Assembly (NCBI RefSeq): GCF_000281065.1
Contig: NZ_AKKK01000003.1
Span: 62,001 to 126,000, forward strand
Origin: Arthrobacter sp. M2012083
Lineage (GTDB): Bacteria; Actinomycetota; Actinomycetes; Actinomycetales; Micrococcaceae
Reading direction: 5' to 3'
Length of the DNA stretch: 64,000 nucleotides
The stretch's first letter is position 1. Every line of letters begins with the position of its first letter. Below are positions 1-6,738 of the stretch, in pieces. Both the position numbers and the translations under genes were made by a program. Below the pieces are notes generated by a model. The model saw only the letters and a list, made by a program, of their open reading frames with translations, had not been told where the DNA came from and made no database searches.

Positions 1-69
1 GCGGGCCGCCACCGCTTGGGTATCAGCGAAGCCGAGGAGGCGGACCGCATGCAAGGTGAGGAGCGTCAT
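1..69 (-). CDS. Partial gene cut by window start, function unknown
   Basis: The N-terminal 23 residues are visible (MTLLTLHAVRLLGFADTQAV...), reading out of the window on the minus strand. Its ATG overlaps the TGA of the preceding PEP-utilising domain gene (ATGA, 66-69), so the two are translationally coupled. The leucine/alanine-rich start could be a helix-turn-helix, but too little is visible to assign a family. The coupling suggests a job tied to the PEP-domain protein. Confidence 0.5.
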   Translation of the reverse strand, partial: MTLLTLHAVRLLGFADTQAVAAR

Positions 70-398
70 TTGGTATCCATCAGGGTCACTGTTCCCCGGG
101 ACCCGTCAATGGCCAGGGGCCCTCCGTCAGCGAGAAGGTTCAGCGCGTCCCGTACACCCAGTACGGCGGGGATCCCGAACTCCCGTGCAACTATCGCGGC
201 GTGCGACAACATTCCGCCGCTCTCGGTGACCACAGCTGAAGCCATTCCGAACAGAGGCGTCCACGCGGGATCAGTAGTACGGCATACCAGAACCTCGCCG
301 GACTGGAAGTGGGTGAACTCGTCGGGACCGTGAATGAGCCGGGCATTGCCTCGGGCTGTACCAGTGCTGGCGCCGACGCCGGTGAGGATGGTCATCAT
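66..398 (-). CDS. Stand-alone PEP-utilising enzyme mobile (phosphohistidine) domain protein
   Basis: This 110-residue protein consists almost only of the swivelling phosphohistidine domain found in PEP synthase, PPDK and enzyme I. The hallmark is TESGGMLSHAAIVAREFGIP around residues 57-76, with the phosphorylatable His in the GG-(M)LSHAAI motif. Family members normally join this domain to an ATP-grasp and a PEP-binding domain. Here it stands alone, with start ATG at 398 and a second in-frame ATG 3 bp inside. The stop overlaps the next gene. It may act as a separate subunit of a split PPDK-like or drug phosphotransferase-like enzyme. The domain call is firm; the physiological role is not known. 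Confidence 0.75.
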   Translation of the reverse strand: MMTILTGVGASTGTARGNARLIHGPDEFTHFQSGEVLVCRTTDPAWTPLFGMASAVVTESGGMLSHAAIVAREFGIPAVLGVRDALNLLADGGPLAIDGSRGTVTLMDTK

Positions 399-510
399 CA
401 GGCTATTTCTACTACAGAAAACACTGCCCGGGCACCTCTTGCTGAAGTGGCCGTGTGCCCAGCTGGGACACCGCAGTCGGGACGCTCTTTCACATCCCGG
501 CCCCTAAACT

Positions 511-555
511 CCGAGCCCTCTCTCACTTTCCTGGAGAAAGTGAGAGAGGGCTCGG
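511..555. terminator. Perfect 20-bp stem-loop
   Basis: Arms 511-530 and 536-555 are exact reverse complements over 20 bp, with a 5-nt loop. It lies between the end of the DoxX gene and the start of the PEP-domain gene, both on the minus strand. A transcription terminator for doxX is the simplest reading, although the T-tract is weak. Confidence 0.7.
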
Positions 556-595
556 CTGAAGGGCTTGTTAGGTGCGAGAGCGTTGGGGGGTGGCG

Positions 596-1030
596 CTACG
601 CGAGGACGCGGAGTTTCGATCCCGAGCGGCCGAACAGTGCGGCGTCGGCAGAAAGCTTGCCCGCACCGGCCAGTGCCAGGGCCAAAGCTGCGCCTGCGAA
701 GAGCAGTACAAGCTCGTATCCGCCGTTGCCGACAAAAACGCCGGCCGGAGCGTGCACCAGGAACAGTGCACCGAGCATGTTGACGGCCAGCAAGGCTGCA
801 AAGACGCGGGTCAGGATGCCGATGATCAGGGCAAGGCCACCCACGAGTTCAAGGGTTGCCACGATCGGTGCTACTGCCGATGCGGCCGGGACTCCCATCT
901 GGGTGAACGAGGCCTGGGTTCCGGCGATAGTGAATTCGTTGAACTTCTGCCAACCGTGCGCGGCGAAGAGAAATCCTGCGATGACGCGCAGGATGGTCAG
1001 GGCTGTGGTGGTCAAGCTGGACTTGTTCAT
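596..1030 (-). CDS. DoxX family membrane protein
   Basis: This is a small integral membrane protein of about 144 residues with four hydrophobic segments. It shows the DoxX signature LRVIAGFLFAAHGWQKF near the N-terminus and a second conserved block LELVGGLALIIGILTRVFA. DoxX/DoxD-like proteins are linked to quinone-dependent thiosulfate oxidation in archaea and to membrane redox stress complexes in actinobacteria; the role here is unproven. The start is ambiguous: ATG 1030 gives the usual family N-terminus, while an in-frame ATG at 1042 follows a GAGGA too closely. It is a single gene with a strong hairpin downstream. Confidence 0.85.
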   Translation of the reverse strand: MNKSSLTTTALTILRVIAGFLFAAHGWQKFNEFTIAGTQASFTQMGVPAASAVAPIVATLELVGGLALIIGILTRVFAALLAVNMLGALFLVHAPAGVFVGNGGYELVLLFAGAALALALAGAGKLSADAALFGRSGSKLRVLA

Positions 1031-1098
1031 ACCTTCAACCATTCCTCAGGAAGGTTGAAGTGTCAACTAAATAAGGCGGTTTATGACCTATATCCCAG

Positions 1099-1686
1099 CT
1101 ACCGGGCTTGCATCCGGCGCCTGCTGCGTGGCTTCGCCTGGAGCCACGGCTGCAGCAGTCGGGTAGTGATCGGCAGGAAGAGGTAGGTCATCAGCGGCGT
1201 CAGGATCACGATATTCAGCAGCACCGCGAATACCAGCGGCCAGTCCTGAGTCAATGGGTGCAACAGGAAGTTGGCCAACAGGCTGAGCGGGAAGAATGGC
1301 AGGAAAATGCTGATGGCCTGCTTCCAGCGAGGCGGCACAATTGTTTCGGGCACAACCACCGAAACGTCTCCGGGCCGCGAGAACCATCCTTCGATCCCCG
1401 TGTGGCGCTCCACCCGGGTGGTCTCCATCATGTCCCTGGCACTATCGATCCACCAGCGACGCTCCTCGGAGTCCTCCCACGCCTGCAGTGAATCGGCGTC
1501 TGCGAAGCGGTAAAGCATGTGCCATTCAGTAGAGTCCACCCCATTGCGTACCCACCCGGATCCCAGATATCCAGGCCATTCGCGGGCGAGTTCCTGTCCG
1601 GCGTGGGCCCAGGCATTGGCCTGCCGGGTATAGCCGGGAAGGATGGTGCGGGCGACGGAAACGGTGACGGGATGCTCATGTGACAC
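1099..1686 (-). CDS. ABM-domain membrane protein
   Basis: Residues 1-90 form an antibiotic-biosynthesis-monooxygenase-like ferredoxin fold (TVSVARTILPGYTRQANAW, followed by the conserved GYLGSGWVR...WHMLYRFADADSL pattern). Two transmembrane helices follow (SIFLPFFPLSLLANFLL and VFAVLLNIVILTPLMTYLFLP), then a basic tail. Proteins of this layout are common but uncharacterised. I chose GTG 1686 (MSHEHPV) because the longer reading to 1743 would run into the divergent MATE gene start at 1728. Its enzymatic role is unknown. Confidence 0.75.
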   Translation of the reverse strand: MSHEHPVTVSVARTILPGYTRQANAWAHAGQELAREWPGYLGSGWVRNGVDSTEWHMLYRFADADSLQAWEDSEERRWWIDSARDMMETTRVERHTGIEGWFSRPGDVSVVVPETIVPPRWKQAISIFLPFFPLSLLANFLLHPLTQDWPLVFAVLLNIVILTPLMTYLFLPITTRLLQPWLQAKPRSRRRMQAR

Positions 1687-1715
1687 GGCCCAAATGTACC
1701 CGGCCTGCGGCGGAC

Positions 1716-1728
1716 TAGGCTTGTTTAG
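1716..1728 (+). promoter_or_regulatory. Leaderless promoter of the MATE gene
   Basis: A TAGGCT -10 box (1716-1721) lies exactly 6 nt before the GTG start at 1728 and no ribosome-binding site is present. Transcription would begin at or next to the start codon. The same geometry recurs at 3078, 6437, 9807, 17596 and 30334. Confidence 0.5.
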
Positions 1729-3068
1729 TGCCTCAAACCACAACCGCCCCCGCCCGCTCCAACGCCCGCGAGATCCTGCGCCTGGCCGTCCCGGCTTTCG
1801 GTGCGCTCATCGCCGAGCCCCTGTTCCTGCTGGCTGACTCTGCCATTGTGGGGCACCTGGGCGTCGATCAGCTTGCCGGTGTGGGACTTGCGTCCACCAT
1901 CCTGCACACCGCTGTGGGGTTGATGGTCTTCCTGGCGTATTCGACGACGCCGGCAGTCGCGCGAGCGATCGGTGACGGTAAGTTGGGGAAGGCTTTGGCA
2001 GCAGGGCGCGACGGCGTCTGGCTGGCGCTGCTGCTCGGGTTGGCGCTCGCTGTGGTCGGCTTCGTGGCGGCCGAACCGTTGGTTGGCTTCATGGGGGCGA
2101 CCGGAGAGGTTCAGCAATTCGCCGTCGACTATCTGAGATGGTCTATGCCCGGGTTGGCCGCGATGCTCCTCATCTTCGCCGGCACGGGAGTTCTTCGCGG
2201 GCTCCAGGACACTCGGACGCCGCTAGTTGTGGCGACTGCGGGCTTCGCCCTGAATATTGCCCTCAACCTGTTCCTCGTCTATGGGTTGAACATGTCCGTG
2301 GCGGGTTCGGCCATCGGTACCAGCATCGCGCAGTGGGCCATGGCAGCCGTGTATCTGGTGATGGTCAGCCGGAATGCGCGGCAACACGGGGTGTCCCTGA
2401 GGCCCGACTGGCATGGCGTCCGGGCCATGACCAAGGTGGGCTCGTGGCTCATGCTGCGTACGCTGAGCCTCCGCCTCGCCATCCTGGCGACCGTTTTAGT
2501 GGTGACCGCCCAGGGTGCCGTAAACCTGGCCGCCCACCAGCTTGCCATGACCATTTTCTCGTTCCTTGCCTTTGCCCTGGACGCGCTGGCGATCGCCGCA
2601 CAGGCCCTGATCGGCAAGGAACTTGGCGCCCGGAACGCCCAACGCGTCCGTGAATTGACCCGCACCATGATTCGCTGGGGCCTCGGATTCGGCGTGATCA
2701 CCGGCGTGCTCCTGGCGATCGCGGCCCCGTGGGCCGGCTATCTCTTCACGTCCGACTCCGGCGTCCGATCAGCCCTGACCATCGCCCTTTGGGTCCTCGC
2801 GGTGGGACAGCCACTTGCCGGTTACGTCTTCGTCCTGGACGGTGTCCTTATCGGCGCAGGCGACGCACGCTATCTGGCGATTGCCGGCGTCGTAAACCTG
2901 GTGGTCTACTTGCCGTTGCTGGTGGCAATCCACCAAACAAAGCCCGACGGCGAAGCTGGGCTGCTGTGGTTGTGGGCCGCGTTTGCCTTGGGCTACATGC
3001 TGGCCCGGGGTGTGACTTTGGGGCTGCGCGCACGGACCGATCGGTGGATGGTGCTGGGTTCGCACTAA
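1728..3068 (+). CDS. MATE family efflux transporter (DinF-like)
   Basis: A 446-residue, 12-helix protein of the multidrug and toxic compound extrusion superfamily, which exports cationic drugs or metabolites in exchange for Na+ or H+. The first half holds the typical EILRLAVPAFGALIAEPLFLLADSAIVGHLG helix 1-2 block and the second half repeats the fold (LRTLSLRLAILATVLVVTAQG...NLAAHQLAMTIFSFLAFALDALAIAAQAL). Length is normal for the family. GTG 1728 is preceded only by a TAGGCT box, so translation is probably leaderless. The following gene starts 9 bp downstream with its own promoter. Confidence 0.9.
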   Translation: MPQTTTAPARSNAREILRLAVPAFGALIAEPLFLLADSAIVGHLGVDQLAGVGLASTILHTAVGLMVFLAYSTTPAVARAIGDGKLGKALAAGRDGVWLALLLGLALAVVGFVAAEPLVGFMGATGEVQQFAVDYLRWSMPGLAAMLLIFAGTGVLRGLQDTRTPLVVATAGFALNIALNLFLVYGLNMSVAGSAIGTSIAQWAMAAVYLVMVSRNARQHGVSLRPDWHGVRAMTKVGSWLMLRTLSLRLAILATVLVVTAQGAVNLAAHQLAMTIFSFLAFALDALAIAAQALIGKELGARNAQRVRELTRTMIRWGLGFGVITGVLLAIAAPWAGYLFTSDSGVRSALTIALWVLAVGQPLAGYVFVLDGVLIGAGDARYLAIAGVVNLVVYLPLLVAIHQTKPDGEAGLLWLWAAFALGYMLARGVTLGLRARTDRWMVLGSH

Positions 3069-3078
3069 ACTGGACGGG
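3066..3078 (+). promoter_or_regulatory. Leaderless promoter overlapping the MATE stop codon
   Basis: The box TAAACT (3066-3071) contains the TAA stop of the MATE gene and sits exactly 6 nt before the GTG start at 3078. One hexamer appears to serve as both stop codon and -10 element. Confidence 0.45.
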
Positions 3079-3662
3079 TGACTCTCCCAGCGACTCCTCC
3101 CCAGACTCCTTCTGCTCCCGCGGACGGACTCTGGAAACCCGTGCTGATCCGTGCCACGGTTGCACTGGTGTTCGGCGCGGTCACCATCTTCTGGGCTTCG
3201 CCGTCCGTGCACGTCCTGGCGTGGGCTGTGGGGCTGTATTTGCTCGCGACTGCAGCTGCTGTGTGGATGTCCCGGGCTCTGCCAATGGCTGTTCCACTGG
3301 TTGTTGCGCTCGGAGGCATCGGCGCATTGGTCACGCAGTCTGACCAGGGCGTTGCCCTCGCGGCCATGTTTGCGCTGCTGGTGCTGGGCCTCCTTGAGCT
3401 CGTCCATGGTCTGCGGAAGCGGGACGTGTTGGCGCGTGATTGGCTCATTTCGGGTGTAATCGCCGTAGGCACTGCCGTGATGCTGCCGTTCTTTACTTCG
3501 CTGGGCGCACATGCGCTGCTGGGCGTGGCTGGTGGTGGGGCCATCATTTCCGGCGTGCTGTGGATCCTCTCCGGTTTGACGCTACGGCACGATGCCAGGA
3601 ACGGGGCAGACGGCCCTTCCCGGAACACTGCGCCCGGCGCTTCGCCTGAGGCCGTAAACTAG
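3078..3662 (+). CDS. Integral membrane protein, HdeD/DUF308-like
   Basis: The 194-residue protein has six hydrophobic segments in paired arrangement (VLIRATVALVFGAVTIFW, VLAWAVGLYLLATAAAVWM, MAVPLVVALGGIGALV, LAAMFALLVLGLLELVHGL, WLISGVIAVGTAVMLPFF, ALLGVAGGGAIISGVLWILSGL). It has short hydrophilic ends. This matches the HdeD/DUF308 pattern, but no functional residue is known. GTG 3078 was chosen because a leaderless -10 box lies 6 nt upstream and the MATE gene ends 9 bp before. Confidence 0.7.
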   Translation: MTLPATPPQTPSAPADGLWKPVLIRATVALVFGAVTIFWASPSVHVLAWAVGLYLLATAAAVWMSRALPMAVPLVVALGGIGALVTQSDQGVALAAMFALLVLGLLELVHGLRKRDVLARDWLISGVIAVGTAVMLPFFTSLGAHALLGVAGGGAIISGVLWILSGLTLRHDARNGADGPSRNTAPGASPEAVN

Positions 3663-3736
3663 TAGCTGGACGTTCTACTCTTTGTAGAACTTTTGCAGAC
3701 CGGCGGATACGAACCGCCATCATTGGAGGAATGATC

Positions 3737-4075
3737 GTGGCAGACCAGACACCAGGAGAACCGCGCAAGATGCGGACCTCGGTCAAGGGACCCCTCATGT
3801 TCTCCGCGTTCTTTGCAGTACTGGCCTTCGTTGCCGTGCTCATCTTCGCCTCCGGCGGTAGCGCTCGCGCGCCACGCTTCGACCTCGCTTTCACGGGTGC
3901 AGGCATCGCATTCATCGTGAGCCTCGTTGTGGCGGCCATGCTGTCCATGAGCCACAAGGAGAATGCCGACCACCTCGGCAAGGGCTCCGGCGTCAACCTC
4001 AGCTCCAAGCGTCCCGGCCACGGCCGCCCGGGTGCCCCGGATTCCGAGACTGAAACGCCCGACGCCGGCCACTAA
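3737..4075 (+). CDS. Single-gene membrane protein, unknown function
   Basis: The ~112-residue protein has two transmembrane helices (GPLMFSAFFAVLAFVAVLIFASG and RFDLAFTGAGIAFIVSLVVAAMLSM), followed by a hydrophilic, glycine/proline-rich cytoplasmic tail. I recognise no named family. The start was chosen as GTG 3737: the strong GGAGG at 3725-3729 is 7 nt upstream of it, whereas ATG 3731 is directly adjacent to the Shine-Dalgarno. It is flanked by intergenic DNA on both sides. Confidence 0.7.
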   Translation: MADQTPGEPRKMRTSVKGPLMFSAFFAVLAFVAVLIFASGGSARAPRFDLAFTGAGIAFIVSLVVAAMLSMSHKENADHLGKGSGVNLSSKRPGHGRPGAPDSETETPDAGH

Positions 4076-4132
4076 CCTTCCCGGTTCGGCACTCCACTGC
4101 CGTGCAGCGCGCCTTGAGCGGACGTGTGCTGA

Positions 4133-4262
4133 CTAGTTCCTGGTATTGCGACGGTTCCGGACGAACAGGAGTCCTGCGCCGACGACCAGGAGTGCTCCGG
4201 CTGCGTAGGGCGGTGCCGTTCACGTTGACCTTCTGGAGCGTCATTTCGCCCCACTTGGTCAC
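4133..4262 (-). pseudogene. Possible frameshifted short membrane-anchored peptide gene
   Basis: From GTG 4262 one frame reads MTKWGEMTLQKVNVNGTA. One base of frame change at the C-run near 4207-4213 would continue into PYAAGALLVVGAGLLFVRN plus a basic RRNTRN tail, ending at TAG 4133-4135. The combined product would be a ~45-residue peptide with one transmembrane helix and a positively charged C-terminus. As written, the frames are disconnected: a TGA precedes the hydrophobic frame. It is either a decayed small gene or a sequencing frameshift. Confidence 0.35.
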
Positions 4263-4295
4263 GTGCCTGCGGGATTCAACGCGATGCCTGGGGTA

Positions 4296-4844
4296 TTACT
4301 CGCCTTCGGCGGCCTTCCTGGCGCGGTATGCAGCGACGTGGGCTCGGTTAGCGCAGTTTCCTGTGTCGCAGTAGAGCTTGGAGCGGTTGCGGCTGAGGTC
4401 CAGCACGACGGCGTCGCAATCGTCCGCGGCGCACACCCGCATGCGGTCCATTTCCTTGCTTCGGATGACGTCGATGATGGCCATGGCAGCTTCGGTTCCC
4501 ATTCGGTCCGACAGTGGAGCTTCCGGGGTGGTGGCGTGGAGGTGCCAGTCCCAGTGGTCATGTTTCACGAGTTGAGGGAGAGCCTTGGCGTCGGCAAGCA
4601 GCTTGTTGACGGACTTTGCGGCTGTGTCCTCGTCAGCGCTCCAGAGTGCCGCCAATTCGCTGCGCAGGCGCTTAATGCTGCTCAGTTCCGCTGGAGTGTT
4701 CACCCGTGAGCCGGTGAACTCTTCGGCGTCCAGGAAGGAGTCGAGATCCTCCACGGTCACCAGTAATTCCCCGCCATTTGCGGCCGTGTTGATCAGATTG
4801 ACGACGCTACGAAGGGCAACCACGGTGTCAGGCGCAAAAAGCAC
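4296..4844 (-). CDS. CGNR zinc-finger (ABATE) regulator
   Basis: The 182-residue protein has an N-terminal ABATE-like domain (LFAPDTVVALRSVVNLINTAA..., residues 1-130) and a C-terminal CGNR-type zinc finger: CAADDC at about 140-145 and YCDTGNCANRAHVAAYRARK at about 158-177. Proteins of this family are putative stress-responsive transcription regulators. The start is GTG 4844, with AAGGAG five nt upstream. It is divergent from the EamA exporter at 4916 across 71 bp, so it may control that neighbour; this is inference from position only. Confidence 0.85.
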   Translation of the reverse strand: MLFAPDTVVALRSVVNLINTAANGGELLVTVEDLDSFLDAEEFTGSRVNTPAELSSIKRLRSELAALWSADEDTAAKSVNKLLADAKALPQLVKHDHWDWHLHATTPEAPLSDRMGTEAAMAIIDVIRSKEMDRMRVCAADDCDAVVLDLSRNRSKLYCDTGNCANRAHVAAYRARKAAEGE

Positions 4845-4915
4845 TTTGACTCCTTACATGTTTCGAGAGTACTGTCATGACCATAAGCCCACTTTACTCC
4901 TGACAGGAGGCTGCT

Positions 4916-5956
4916 GTGTCAGCTCCAACGACGAAGGCTGATGCAAAGAGTTTCCTGGCATCAGGACTCGGCATCGCACTCTTTTCTTCCGCTGTTTTCG
5001 GCACGTCCGGCTCGTTTGCCAAGTCGATGCTTGAAACCGGCTGGTCACCCGGCGCCGCTGTTGCCGTGCGCCTCACTGGTGCCGCACTGATATTGGTGAT
5101 CCCCGCCGTCGTGGTACTCCGCGGCCGGTGGCACCAACTCAAGGACAACTGGCTCACCATCCTGCTGTTCGGGCTCATCGGAGTTGCAGGGTGCCAGCTC
5201 TTTTACTTCAATGCCGTGGCCCGCTTGTCCGTGGGCGTAGCACTGCTGCTTGAGTATCTGGCCCCGGTGATGATTGTCCTGTGGCTCTGGATCGCCAGCC
5301 GACGGCGGCCGCGCGCGCTCACTGCTTCCGGCGCCCTGTTGTCCCTGGGCGGACTGGTCCTGGTGCTGGATCTGACGGGTGCTGTGAAGGTGGACTTTAT
5401 TGGAGTCCTTTGGGGTATGGCCGCCGCCGTCTGCCTGGTGATCTACTTCTTCATCACTGCCGAGGAGAATGACAGCCTCCCTCCGCTGGTGCTCGCTTCA
5501 GGTGGGCTCTTGGTGGGCGCCCTGGTCATGTGGCTCGTGGGACTGCTGGGGCTGCTGCCGATGACCTTCAGCACCGACGACACTACGCTGGGGCCGTGGA
5601 CCACTCCGTGGTGGGTTTCCGCCGTCGGGCTCATCATTCTGGCCACCGTGCTCGCGTACGTTTCCGGCATCATGGCTGCCCGCAGCCTGGGTTCCAAAGT
5701 GGCGTCCTTTGTGTCCCTCACCGAAGTGCTGTTTGCGGTGGTTTGGGCCTGGCTGCTCCTGGGTGAACTGCCCGGCCCCATTCAGCTGCTGGGCGGCCTC
5801 CTCATTGTGGGCGGCGTGGTCCTGGTCCGGGTCGATGAGCTGCGGGGAGATCGTAGGGCGGACATTACTGCCCACGAAGCGGCCCGCGTTCTGGATCACC
5901 CGAACGACGTGGAACCCGTCCCCTCCGGTCATGTCGCCAAGGCGCCCCGCAACTAA
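4916..5956 (+). CDS. EamA/DMT family transporter
   Basis: The 346-residue protein has ten predicted transmembrane helices arranged as two EamA repeats (LGIALFSSAVFGTSGSFAKSML... in repeat 1; LGLLVLDLTGA-like and VASFVSLTEVLFAVVWAWLLLGELP in repeat 2). The VASF-(x)4-EVLFAVVWAWLLLGE block is the classical drug/metabolite transporter signature. It probably exports amino acids or small metabolites. The start is GTG 4916 with AGGAGG upstream. The C-terminus is a ~35-residue charged tail. A bidirectional hairpin terminator follows. Confidence 0.9.
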   Translation: MSAPTTKADAKSFLASGLGIALFSSAVFGTSGSFAKSMLETGWSPGAAVAVRLTGAALILVIPAVVVLRGRWHQLKDNWLTILLFGLIGVAGCQLFYFNAVARLSVGVALLLEYLAPVMIVLWLWIASRRRPRALTASGALLSLGGLVLVLDLTGAVKVDFIGVLWGMAAAVCLVIYFFITAEENDSLPPLVLASGGLLVGALVMWLVGLLGLLPMTFSTDDTTLGPWTTPWWVSAVGLIILATVLAYVSGIMAARSLGSKVASFVSLTEVLFAVVWAWLLLGELPGPIQLLGGLLIVGGVVLVRVDELRGDRRADITAHEAARVLDHPNDVEPVPSGHVAKAPRN

Positions 5957-5972
5957 ACTGCCCACAACAGCG

Positions 5973-6004
5973 AAAACCCCGGACGCCGATGCGTCCGGGG
6001 TTTT
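5973..6004. terminator. Bidirectional rho-independent terminator
   Basis: Arms 5973-5986 and 5991-6004 form a 14-bp GC-rich stem with a CGAT loop, an A-tract on the left and a T-tract on the right. It lies between the convergent EamA gene and WXG100 gene and can terminate both. Confidence 0.85.
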
Positions 6005-6014
6005 CCCAACTGTC

Positions 6015-6278
6015 TTAGTTGGAAGCCTGCTGCTGCTGCTCAGCGTTCTTCTGAGCGCGATCGCCGGCTTCGCGAAGTGCGTCGGCAACCTTCTTCAGGT
6101 TGGAAGCGTGCTGGCTGTCCCATTCGCCGCGGAACTTGTCAGCGTCCGGGCCCTTCCAGTCGGTGCCGTCAAGTGCACCCTTGAGCTGTGAACGCTGCTG
6201 CTCGATGTTCTCGGCACCGGCCTTCAGCTTGTTACCGAGCTGACGAAGCTGATCAACATCTGCACCCCAAATAGCCAT
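6015..6278 (-). CDS. WXG100 family type VII secretion target
   Basis: The 87-residue all-helical protein has the central W-x-G turn (DWKG around residue 42-45) between two amphipathic helices, and a Gln-rich C-terminal tail (AEQQQQASN). WXG100 (ESAT-6-like) proteins are exported by the ESX/type VII system as dimers. ATG 6278 was chosen because AAGGAGAA lies 5 nt upstream; the longer upstream reading is rejected. No secretion machinery genes lie in the window, so it is an orphan target here. Confidence 0.88.
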   Translation of the reverse strand: MAIWGADVDQLRQLGNKLKAGAENIEQQRSQLKGALDGTDWKGPDADKFRGEWDSQHASNLKKVADALREAGDRAQKNAEQQQQASN

Positions 6279-6424
6279 GAGATTCTCCTTCATTTTTTCG
6301 GACCCGAGCTCTTCGGCATCCCCAGCGGCCTCCGGCTCATCCGGAAGATCCAATAGCTAAAACCTATCCCGGGAATCCAAAAACCGTCGATGGGCACCCC
6401 TCCCCATGTAGCACTGCCCATAGT

Positions 6425-6437
6425 TAGCATGGGGTTA
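6425..6437 (+). promoter_or_regulatory. Leaderless promoter of the DUF2277 gene
   Basis: TAGCAT (6425-6430) lies exactly 6 nt before ATG 6437, with no Shine-Dalgarno. Confidence 0.45.
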
Positions 6438-6709
6438 TGTGCCGCAATATCAGGACCCTGCATAACTTCGAACCGCACGCTACGAGCGCCGAAGTGGAGG
6501 CCGCTGCCCTGCAATACGTGCGCAAAATCAGCGGTTCCACCAAGCCCTCCAAAGCCAACGAGGAAGCCTTCGCGGAGGCTGTCCACGAGATCGCGCACAT
6601 TACGCAGCATCTCCTGGACTCCTTGGTGAGCCACGGCCCGGCAAAGAACCGTGACGAGGAAGCCGCCAAGGCGAAGGCCCGGGCCGCGGTCCGTTTCGGA
6701 GCCGCGTAG
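6437..6709 (+). CDS. DUF2277 family protein
   Basis: A 90-residue soluble protein with the family's invariant opening MCRNIRTLHNFEP and the conserved block AALQYVRKISGSTKPSKANEEAF. DUF2277 proteins are small, widely conserved in actinobacteria and proteobacteria, and have no known function. Length is normal. The gene is monocistronic and seems to be leaderless. It converges on copA, whose stop is 29 bp away. Confidence 0.88.
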   Translation: MCRNIRTLHNFEPHATSAEVEAAALQYVRKISGSTKPSKANEEAFAEAVHEIAHITQHLLDSLVSHGPAKNRDEEAAKAKARAAVRFGAA

Positions 6710-6738
6710 CCCGGGCCACCACCGCCCCTCAGTGGGGT

